64,000 bases of DNA from Nemertoderma westbladi (taxonomy: Eukaryota > Xenacoelomorpha > Nemertodermatida > Nemertodermatidae): NCBI GenBank assembly GCA_032718475.1, contig JAUCBJ010001979.1:59339-123338 (forward strand), in the 5' to 3' direction. Shown one piece after another: positions 43,983 through 54,003 of this stretch. The translations under genes were made by a program, and so were the position numbers. The first letter of the stretch is position 1. Each line of letters opens with the position of its first letter. The notes below the pieces were generated by a model. The model was not told the origin of the DNA and ran no database searches. It saw only the letters and a program-made list of their open reading frames with translations.

Positions 43983-45108
43983 CTCGTGCCAATGTCAATC
44001 ACTTGTATCATATTAACACCCCCAGAATTTTCACGTACCCGCAGGATACGATTGCAGGAATCGCTTAGTGCGACGGTGTAACAGCAAGTGTAACATTATG
44101 TTAAAATAACATGTTATGGATTGACCTTTATTGACCTTTAATATAATAGAAGTTTATCATTTTAGTTTTAATACTTGAGATTAGTCTGAATACTGGTAGT
44201 ATAATATATTAAAATACAATACCATATTTGTATTGCTTTTGCTTATATTGCTTTACACAAACGACTATTGGACTTTGTGTACTGATACTATTGTATATGC
44301 ATTTCACTGTTAGGCCTACATATTAATATTAATTTGTAATTAAAGTAACAATTAATAACCACCCCGCTGACGTCGGTACCGTGTGCCAGTCAGTTTCCAT
44401 GGAGCAGTATTCAGTTTCAGTATGAACATTCAGTGTTTGCGTGGAGTTCCGTACCGGTATCAGGTCGTGTCTGTACATGTACCGGTATATATAATGATAG
44501 ACTTTACTCTATAGCCATTTCTATACCACTCTGCGTTCACAAGGATCTATAAAAATATAATGCAAAATATAAATACCATGAGGAAAATAATATTATTATT
44601 TATTATAGGGGCCTACTTGGAAAATAAAGTAGAACTTTTCAATATTCTCGAGTTATTCGTTTAACGAGAGACATCGAGGTTAATAGAGGGGCGAGATAGC
44701 AAACACAGAAAAATTTGTTTTTCCCCCATGCATTAAGTAATTTTATTCTTAAATTGATCTTTTATGTTTTATATTTTATTAATTCTGTAATAAAATATAC
44801 AAATTAACAGTGTTACAAAAAATAAATTTAACTGCAGTATTTTACTATATTACTTCCATAGTTACTGCGATTCAAATTATTGTACTATTCAACTCCCGAT
44901 GCTGCCTTACTTAATGTTAAATAATTTAGTGTTCTCGAATATTTATTACGTAACTAGAGAGCCGCTTAACTACATAAACAAATATTGGATATTGAGTTCC
45001 GTTTTGGAATACGTCGCACAGTCACTAAAGTTGCAATAACTTTTGAGTGTGTGAGTGGATTTTGCAGAAATTACAGAAATTTCTACGATACTTTTTCAAC
45101 ATGTGTAA
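43983..45108. other. AT-rich unique sequence, no recognisable gene
   Basis: The array stops at 43982 and AT-rich single-copy-looking DNA follows. I see a short near-repeat of TTATTGACCTTTA at 44117-44140, several GTACCGGTAT-like words at 44371-44490, and a CRE-like TGACGTCG at 44369. A 28-codon ORF with a hydrophobic start (44578-44664) is too short to call. No known RNA gene, domain or transposon terminus is visible. Confidence 0.6.
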
Positions 45109-45452
45109 TAATATTCGAGTCGAGTGTTTCCCGACAGTAGACCCTAAAGTAGACACCTAAATAATATTCGAGTCGAGTGTTTCCCGACAGTAGACCCTAC
45201 AGTAGACACCTAAATAATATTCGAGTCGAGTGTTTCCCGACTGTAGACCCTAAAGTAGACACCTAAATAATATTCGAGTCGAGTGTTTCCCGACAGTAGA
45301 CCCTACAGTAGACACCTAAATAATATTCGAGTCGAGTGTTTCCCGACAGTAGACCCTACAGTAGACACCTAAATAATATTCGAGTCGAGTGTTTCCCGAC
45401 TGTAGACCCTAAAGTAGACACCTAAATAATATTCGAGTCGAGTGTTTCCCGA
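45109..45452 (+). repeat. 53-bp minisatellite, about 6.5 copies
   Basis: Units begin with TAATATTCGAGTCGAG at 45109, 45162, 45215, 45268, 45321, 45374 and 45427, exactly 53 bp apart; the last copy stops after 26 bp at a T run. Copies differ at two places, CAGTAG or CTGTAG and TAAAG or TACAG. Copies 2-3 and 5-6 share the same pattern, which suggests a three-copy (159-bp) substructure. It lies downstream of the minus-strand small ORF. Confidence 0.95.
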
Positions 45453-45457
45453 TTTTT

Positions 45458-45481
45458 TTTATTTCTATTTAAATGTTTATT
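45458..45481 (-). promoter_or_regulatory. Two minus-strand AATAAA polyadenylation signals
   Basis: TTTATT on the plus strand at 45476-45481 and 45458-45463 reads AATAAA on the minus strand, 110 to 133 bases downstream of the stop of the small secreted ORF. Spacing and strand fit a short 3' UTR, but such hexamers are common in AT-rich DNA. Confidence 0.4.
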
Positions 45482-45590
45482 ATACAGTAGTTAGATATCA
45501 CCTAAACTCAAATTCATTATTATCTTAAATTCATAACAAAATATTTAACAACTAGGCTTTTACGAAATCCACACCGTCTATTAATTAGCC

Positions 45591-45845
45591 TTACTTACTT
45601 TGTCTCATCAGAGCATCCATGAACAAATTTTTGTTTTTCTTCACCAGAATTCTAGGGTAATTGCCGCCACCAATATCCAGGGTGTTATCAAATATAAAAG
45701 CGTTTGCCTTCCTGCTGGTATCTTCATTAATTCCCAATATCTTCTCGATGCTTTTGCGACAAACGCTGTGATACTTGGGCATAGCTTCCAATGAGTTAAG
45801 GGAGAGAGAAAAAATCAACAGGTAAAAAATGAACGAGTGAAACAT
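45591..45845 (-). CDS. Putative small secreted peptide precursor, 84 residues
   Basis: I do not recognise this protein. The frame runs from an ATG at 45845-45843 to a TAA at 45593-45591 on the minus strand. The first 21 residues look like a signal peptide: a short start, then a hydrophobic core (FIFYLLIFSLSL) ending in NSLEA, a plausible signal peptidase site. The predicted mature part, about 63 residues from MPKYHSVC, has one cysteine, a basic and hydrophobic make-up, a GGGNYPR segment and a C-terminal MRQSK. There is no cysteine framework of a known toxin or hormone family and no clear dibasic amidation site. The start context has A at -3. AATAAA polyadenylation signals on the same strand lie about 110 and 130 bases past the stop. 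It is one of very few non-repeat frames in the island. It could be a one-exon peptide gene, an exon of a larger gene, or chance. Confidence 0.45.
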   Translation of the reverse strand: MFHSFIFYLLIFSLSLNSLEAMPKYHSVCRKSIEKILGINEDTSRKANAFIFDNTLDIGGGNYPRILVKKNKNLFMDALMRQSK

Positions 45846-45891
45846 TTTGAATTGCGTTTGAAACTCAAATTACTCTAAAATGTAAAAATGA

Positions 45892-46310
45892 GTTAAATAT
45901 AATGAGAAGTTTCGACATTAAACTACTGAGAAAAGTTAAATATAATGAGAAGTTTCGACATTAAACTACTGAGAACAGTTAAATATAATGAGAAGTTTCG
46001 ACATTAAACTACTGAGAACAGTTAAATATAATGAGAAGTTTCGACATAAAACTACTAAGAAAAGTTAAATATAATGAGAAGTTTTGACATTAAACTACTG
46101 AGAAAAGTTAAATATAATGAGAAGTTTCGACATTAAACTACTGAGAACATTTAAATATAATTAGAAGTTTCGACATTAAACTACTGAGAAAAGTTAAATA
46201 TAATGAGAAGTTTCGACATTAAACTACTGAGAACAGTTAAATATAATGAGAAGTTTCGACATTAAACTACTGAGAACAGTTAAATATAATGAGAAGTTTC
46301 GACATAAAAC
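45892..46310 (+). repeat. 43-bp minisatellite, nine full copies and a partial tenth
   Basis: Units begin with GTTAAATATAATGAGAAG at 45892 and 45935 and recur every 43 bp up to 46279. The last copy is cut at 46310, where the satellite resumes. Copies differ at the end (GAAAA, GAACA or GAACAT) and at a few single sites. On the minus strand each unit carries TATATTTAA. The array lies just upstream of the small minus-strand ORF, so it would occupy that gene's promoter region. Confidence 0.95.
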
Positions 46311-48407
46311 ATGACAGCTCTACTACAGACTATGAATAAGCCAACGACAGCTCTACTACAGACCATGAATAAGCCAAGGACAGCTCTACTACAGACCATG
46401 AATAAGCCAATGAAAGCTGACAGCTCTACTACAGACTATGAATAAGCCAACAACAGCTCTACTACAGACCATGAATAAGCCAAGGACAGCTCTACTACAT
46501 ACTATGAATAAGCCAAGGACAGCTCTACTACAGACAATGAATAAGCCAAGGACAGCTCTACTACAGACCATGAATAACCCAAGGACAACTCTACTACAGA
46601 CCATGAATAAGCCTAGGACAGCTCTACTACATACTATGAATACGCCAAGGACAGCTCTACTACAGACCATGAATAACCCAAGGACAACTCTACTACAGAC
46701 CATGAATAAGCCTAGGACAGCTCTACTACATACTATGAATAAGCCAAGGACAGCTCTACTACAGACTATGAATAAGCCAACGACAGCTCTACTACAGACC
46801 ATGAATAAGCCAAGGACAGCTCTACTACAGACCAATAAGCCAAGGACAGCTCTTCTACAGACCATGAATAAGCCAAGGACAACTCTACTACAGACCATGA
46901 ATAAGCCAATGAAAGATCTACTGCAGACCATGAATAAGCCAAGGACAGCCCTACTACAGACCATGAATAACCCAAGGACAGCTCTACTACAGACCATGAA
47001 TAAGCCAAGGACAGCTCTACTACAGACCAATAAGCCAACGACAGCTCTACTACAGACCATGAATAAGCCAAGGACAGCTCTACTACATACTATGAATAAG
47101 CCAAGGACAGCTCTACTACAGACCAATAAGCCAACGACAGCTCTACTACAGACCATGAATAAGCCAAGGACAGCTCTACTACATACTATGAATAAGCCAA
47201 GGACAGCTCTACTACAGACAATGAATAAGCCAAGGACAGCTCTACTACAGACCATGAATAAGCCTAGGACAGCTCTACTACAGACCATGAATAAGCCAAG
47301 GAAAGCTGACAGCTCTACTACAGACCATGAATAACCCAAGGACAGCTCTACTACAGACCATGAATAAGCCAAGGACAGCTCTACTACAGACCAATAAGCC
47401 AACGACAGCTCTACTACAGACCATGAATAAGCCAAGGACAGCTCTACTACATACTATGAATAAGCCAAGGACAGCTCTACTACAGACAATGAATAAGCCA
47501 AGGACAGCTCTACTACAGACCAATAAGCCAACGACAGCTCTACTACAGACCATGAATAAGCCAAGGACAGCTCTACTACATACTATGAATAAGCCAAGGA
47601 CAGCTCTACTACAGACAATGAATAAGCCAAGGACAGCTCTACTACAGACCATGAATAACCCAAGGACAACTCTACTACAGACCATGAATAAGCCTAGGAC
47701 AGCTCTACTACATACTATGAATAAGCCAAGGACAGCTCTACTACAGACCATGAATAAGCCAAGGACAGCTCTACTACATACTATGAATAAGCCAAGGACA
47801 GCTCTACTACAGACAATGAATAAGCCAAGGACAGCTCTACTACAGACCATGAATAACCCAAGGACAACTCTACTACAGACCATGAATAAGCCTAGGACAG
47901 CTCTACTACATACTATGAATAAGCCAAGGACAGCTCTACTACAGACAATGAATAAGCCAAGGACAGCTCTACTACAGACCATGAATAAGCCAAGGACAGC
48001 TCTACTACATACTATGAATAAGCCAAGGACAGCTCTACTACAGACAATGAATAAGCCAAGGACAGCTCTACTACAGACCATGAATAACCCAAGGACAACT
48101 CTACTACAGACCATGAATAAGCCTAGGACAGCTCTACTACATACTATGAATAAGCCAAGGACAGCTCTACTACAGACCATGAATAAGCCAAGGACAGCTC
48201 TACTACATACTATGAATAAGCCAAGGACAGCTCTACTACAGACAATGAATAAGCCAAGGACAGCTCCACTACAGACCATGAATAACCCAAGGACAACTCT
48301 ACTACAGACCATGAATAAGCCTAGGACAGCTCTACTACATACTATGAATAAGCCAAGGACAGCTCTACTACAGACTATGAATAAGCCAAGGACAGCTCTA
48401 CTACAGA

Positions 48408-49840
48408 CTATGAATAAGCCAACGACAGCTCTACTACAGACCATGAATAAGCCAAGGACAGCTCTACTACAGACCAATAAGCCAAGGACAGCTCTTCTAC
48501 AGACCATGAATAAGCCAAGGACAACTCTACTACAGACCATGAATAAGCCAATGAAAGATCTACTGCAGACCATGAATAAGCCAAGGAAAGATCTACTACA
48601 GACCATGAATAACCCAAGGACAGCTCTACTACAAACCATGAATAAGCCAAGGAAAGCTGACAGCTCTACTACAGACTATGAATAAGCCAACGACAGCTCT
48701 ACTACAGACCATGAATAAGCCAAGGACAGCTCTACTACAGACCATGAATAAGCCAAGGACAGCTGACAGCTCTACTACAGACTATGAATAAGCCAACGAC
48801 AGCTCTACTACAGACCATGAATAACCCAAGGAAAGCTCTACTACAGACCATGAATAACCCAAGGAAAGCTCTACTACAGACTATGAATAAGCCAACGACA
48901 GCTCTACTACAGACCATGAATAAGCCAAGGACAGCTCTACTACAGACCATGAATAAGCCAAGGACAGCTGACAGCTCTACTACAGACTATGAATAAGCCA
49001 AGGACAGCTCTACTACAGACCATGAATAACCCAAGGAAAGCTCTACTACATACTATGAATAAGCCAAGGACAGCTCTACTACAGACAATGAATAAGCCAA
49101 GGACAGCTCTACTACAGACCATGAATAACCCAAGGACAACTCTACTACAGACCATGAATAAGCCTAGGACAGCTCTACTACATACTATGAATAAGCCAAG
49201 GACAGCTCTACTACAGACTATGAATAAGCCAAGGACAGCTCTACTACAGACTATGAATAAGCCAACGACAGCTCTACTACAGACCATGAATAAGCCAAGG
49301 ACAGCTCTACTACAGACCAATAAGCCAAGGACAGCTCTTCTACAGACCATGAATAAGCCAAGGACAACTCTACTACAGACCATGAATAAGCCAATGAAAG
49401 ATCTACTGCAGACCATGAATAAGCCAAGGAAAGATCTACTACAGACCATGAATAACCCAAGGACAGCTCTACTACAAACCATGAATAAGCCAAGGAAAGC
49501 TGACAGCTCTACTACAGACTATGAATAAGCCAACGACAGCTCTACTACAGACCATGAATAAGCCAAGGACAGCTCTACTACAGACCATGAATAAGCCAAG
49601 GACAGCTGACAGCTCTACTACAGACTATGAATAAGCCAACGACAGCTCTACTACAGACCATGAATAACCCAAGGAAAGCTCTACTACAGACCATGAATAA
49701 CCCAAGGAAAGCTCTACTACAGACTATGAATAAGCCAACGACAGCTCTACTACAGACCATGAATAAGCCAAGGACAGCTCTACTACAGACCATGAATAAG
49801 CCAAGGACAGCTGACAGCTCTACTACAGACTATGAATAAG
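48408..49840 (+). repeat. 843-bp tandem duplication in block 2
   Basis: Segments at 48408, 48735 and 48784 recur at 49251, 49578 and 49627. The period equals 21 monomers of 33 bp, 3 of 40 bp and one of 30 bp. Both copies carry the rare CTACAAACCATG variant (about 48631 and 49474). Confidence 0.88.
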
Positions 49841-52800
49841 CCAAGGACAGCTCTACTACAGACCATGAATAACCCAAGGAAAGCTCTACTACAGACCATG
49901 AATAACCCAAGGAAAGCTCTACTACAGACTATGAATAAGCCAACGACAGCTCTACTACAGACCATGAATAAGCCAAGGACAGCTCTACTACAGACCATGA
50001 ATAACCCAAGGAAAGCTCTACTACAGACCATGAATAAGCCAAGGAAAGCTGACAGCTCTACTACAGACCATGAATAAGCCAAGGAAAGATCTACTACAGA
50101 CCATGAATAAGCCAAGGACAGCCCTACTACAGACCATGAATAACCCAAGGACAGCTCTACTACAGACCATGAATAAGCCAAGGAAAGCTGACAGCTCTAC
50201 TACAGACTATGAATAAGCAAAGGACAGCTCTACTACAAACCATGAATAAGCCAAGGACAGCTCTACTACAGACCATGAATAACCCAAGGACAGCTCTACT
50301 ACAGACCATAAATAAGCCAAGGAAAGCTGACAGCTCTACTACAGACCATGAATAAGCCAAGGAAAGCTGACAGCTCTACTACAGACTATGAATAACCCAA
50401 GGACAACTCTACTACAGACCATGAATAAGCCAAGGACAGCTCTACTACAGACCATGAATAAGCCAAGGACAGCTCTACTACAGACCATGAATAAGCCAAG
50501 GACAGCTCTACTACAGACCATGAATAAGCCCAGGACAGCTCTACTACAGACCATGAATAAGCCAAGCAAAGCTCTACTACAGACCATGAATAAGCCAAGG
50601 AAAGCTCTACTACAGACCATGAATAAGCCTAGGATAGCTCTACTACGTACCATGAATAAGCCAAGGACAACTCTACTACAGACCATGAATAAGCCTAGGA
50701 TAGCTCTACTACGTACCATGAATAAGCCTAGGACAGCTCTACTACAGACCATGAATAAGCCAAGGACAGCTGACAGCATTACTACAGACTATGAATAAGC
50801 CAACGACAGCTCTACTACAGACCATGAATAAGCCAAGGACAGCTCTACTACAGACCATGAATAACCCAAGGAAAGCTCTACTACAGACCATGAATAACCC
50901 AAGGAAAGCTCTACTACAGACTATGAATAAGCCAACGACAGCTCTACTACAGACCATGAATAAGCCAAGGACAGCTCTACTACAGACCATGAATAACCCA
51001 AGGAAAGCTCTACTACAGACTATGAATAAGCCAACGACAGCTCTACTACAGACCATGAATAAGCCAAGGACAGCTCTACTACAGACAATGAATAAGCCAA
51101 GGAAACATCTACTACAGACCATGAATAAGCCAAGGACAGCCCTACTACAGACCATGAATAACCCAAGGACAGCTCTACTACAGACCATGAATAAGCCAAG
51201 GAAAGCTGACAGCTCTACTACATACTATGAATAAGCCAAGGAAAGCTCTACTACAGACCATGAATAACCCAAGGACAGCTCTACTACAGACCATGAATAA
51301 GCCAAGGAAAGCTGACAGCTCTACTACAGACCATGAATAAGCCAAGGAAAGCTCTACTACAGACCATGAATAACCCAAGGACAGCTCTACTACAGACCAT
51401 GAATAACCCAAGGACAGCTCTACTACAGACCATGAATAAGCCAAGGAAAGCTGACAGCTCTACTACAGACCATGAATAAGCCAAGGAAAGCTGACAGCTC
51501 TACTACAGACTATGAATAAGCCAAGGACAGCTCTACTACAGACCATGAATAAGCCAAGGACAGCTCTACTACAGACCATGAATAAGCCAAGGACAGCTCT
51601 ACTACAGACCATGAATAACCCAAGGACAGCTCTACTACAGACCATGAATAAGCCAAGGACAGCTCTACTAGAGACCATGAATAACCCAAGGACAGCTCTA
51701 CTACAGACCATGAATAAGCCAAGGAAAGCTGACAGCTCTACTACATACTATGAATAAGCCAAGGACAGCTCTACTACAGACCATGAATAACCCAAGGACA
51801 GCTCTACTACAGACCATGAATAAGCCAAGGAAAGCTGACAGCTCTACTACAGACCATGAATAACCCAAGGAAAGCTCTACTACAGACCATGAATAACCCA
51901 AGGAAAGCTCTACTACAGACTATGAATAAGCCAAGGACAGCTCTACTACAGACCATGAATAAGCCAAGGACAGCTGACAGCTCTACTACAGACTATGAAT
52001 AAGCCAACGACAGCTCTACTACAGACCATGAATAAGCCAAGGACAGCTCTACTACAGACCATGAATAACCCAAGGAAAGCTCTACTACAGACCATGAATA
52101 ACCCAAGGAAAGCTCTACTACAGACTATGAATAAGCCAATGACAGCTCTACTACAGACCATGAATAAGCCAAGGACAGCTCTACTACAGACCATGAATAA
52201 CCCAAGGAAAGCTCTACTACAGACCATGAATAAGCCAAGGAAAGCTGACAGCTCTACTACAGACCATGAATAAGCCAAGGAAAGATCTACTACAGACCAT
52301 GAATAAGCCAAGGACAGCCCTACTACAGACCATGAATAACCCAAGGACAGCTCTACTACAGACCATGAATAAGCCAAGGAAAGCTGACAGCTCTACTACA
52401 GACTATGAATAAGCAAAGGACAGCTCTACTACAAACCATGAATAAGCCAAGGACAGCTCTACTACAGACCATGAATAACCCAAGGACAGCTCTACTACAG
52501 ACCATAAATAAGCCAAGGAAAGCTGACACCTCTACTACAGGCCATGAATAAGCCAAGGAAAGCTGACAGCTCTACTACAGACTATGAATAAGCCAAGGAC
52601 AGCTCTACTACAGACCATGAATAAGCCAAGGACAGCTCTACTACAGACCATGAATAAGCCAAGGACAGCTCTACTACAGACCATGAATAAGCCAAGGACA
52701 GCTCTACTACAGACCATGAATAAGCCTAGGACAGCTCTACTACAGACCATGAATAAGCCAAGCAAAGCTCTACTACAGACCATGAATAAGCCAAGGAAAG

Positions 52801-53999
52801 CTCTACTACAGACCATGAATAAGCCTAGGATAGCTCTACTACGTACCATGAATAAGCCAAGGACAACTCTACTACAGACCATGAATAAGCCTAGGATAGC
52901 TCTACTACGTACCATGAATAAGCCTAGGACAGCTCTACTACAGACCATGAATAAGCCAAGGACAGCTGACAGCATTACTACAGACTATGAATAAGCCAAC
53001 GACAGCTCTACTACAGACCATGAATAAGCCAAGGACAGCTCTACTACAGACCATGAATAACCCAAGGAAAGCTCTACTACAGACCATGAATAACCCAAGG
53101 AAAGCTCTACTACAGACTATGAATAAGCCAACGACAGCTCTACTACAGACCATGAATAAGCCAAGGACAGCTCTACTACAGACCATGAATAACCCAAGGA
53201 AAGCTCTACTACAGACTATGAATAAGCCAACGACAGCTCTACTACAGACCATGAATAAGCCAAGGACAGCTCTACTACAGACCATGAATAAGCCAAGGAC
53301 AGCTCTACTACAGACCATGAATAAGCCAAGGACAGCTCTACTACAGACCATGAATAAGCCAACGACAGCTCTACTACAGACCATGAATAAGCCAAGGACA
53401 GCTCTACTACAGACAATGAATAAGCCAAGGAAACATCTACTACAGACCATGAATAAGCCAAGGACAGCCCTACTACAGACCATGAATAACCCAAGGACAG
53501 CTCTACTACAGACCATGAATAAGCCAAGGAAAGCTGACAGCTCTACTACATACTATGAATAAGCCAAGGACAGCTCTACTACAGACCATGAATAACCCAA
53601 GGACAGCTCTACTACAGACCATGAATAAGCCAAGGAAAGCTGACAGCTCTACTACAGACCATGAATAAGCCAAGGAAAGCTGACAGCTCTACTACAGACT
53701 ATGAATAAGCCAAGGACAGCTCTACTACAGACCATGAATAAGCCAAGGACAGCTCTACTACAGACCATGAATAAGCCAAGGACAGCTCTACTACAGACCA
53801 TGAATAACCCAAGGACAGCTCTACTACAGACCATGAATAAGCCAAGGACAGCTCTACTAGAGACCATGAATAACCCAAGGACAGCTCTACTACAGACCAT
53901 GAATAAGCCAAGGAAAGCTGACAGCTCTACTACATACTATGAATAAGCCAAGGACAGCTCTACTACAGACCATGAATAACCCAAGGACAGCTCTACTAC

Positions 54000-54003
54000 A
54001 GAC
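54000..54003 (+). repeat. Left copy of the target-site duplication (AGAC)
   Basis: The satellite runs up to CTACTACAGAC, and the element begins with AGGAAATG. AGAC is repeated after the tail at 57727-57730, where the monomer continues with CATGAATAAG. Confidence 0.75.

Larger units (their letters stand above)
46312..54003 (+). repeat. 33-bp satellite array, block 2
   Basis: The same 33-bp satellite in the same orientation resumes in the middle of a 40-bp monomer right after the 43-bp minisatellite. The first 3.5 kb is rich in copies ending ACATACTATG and in 30-bp monomers that lack three bases (for example near 46834, 47028, 47124, 47391 and 47521). The rest closely matches block 1 between about 34.1 and 35.8 kb (offsets 16032 and 18228). 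It ends at the AGAC target site of the retrotransposon. Confidence 0.97.

Noticed and set aside
44369-44376. CRE-like TGACGTCG as a regulatory site
   Set aside because: Single near-match with no gene placed to use it.
44578-44664. 28-codon ORF with a hydrophobic start, and a possible splice acceptor TTTATTATAG inside it
   Set aside because: Too short, in AT-rich DNA, with no further support.
45600-45794. 64-codon plus-strand ORF opposite the small secreted ORF
   Set aside because: Shadow of the minus-strand frame; no signal peptide, domain or promoter.
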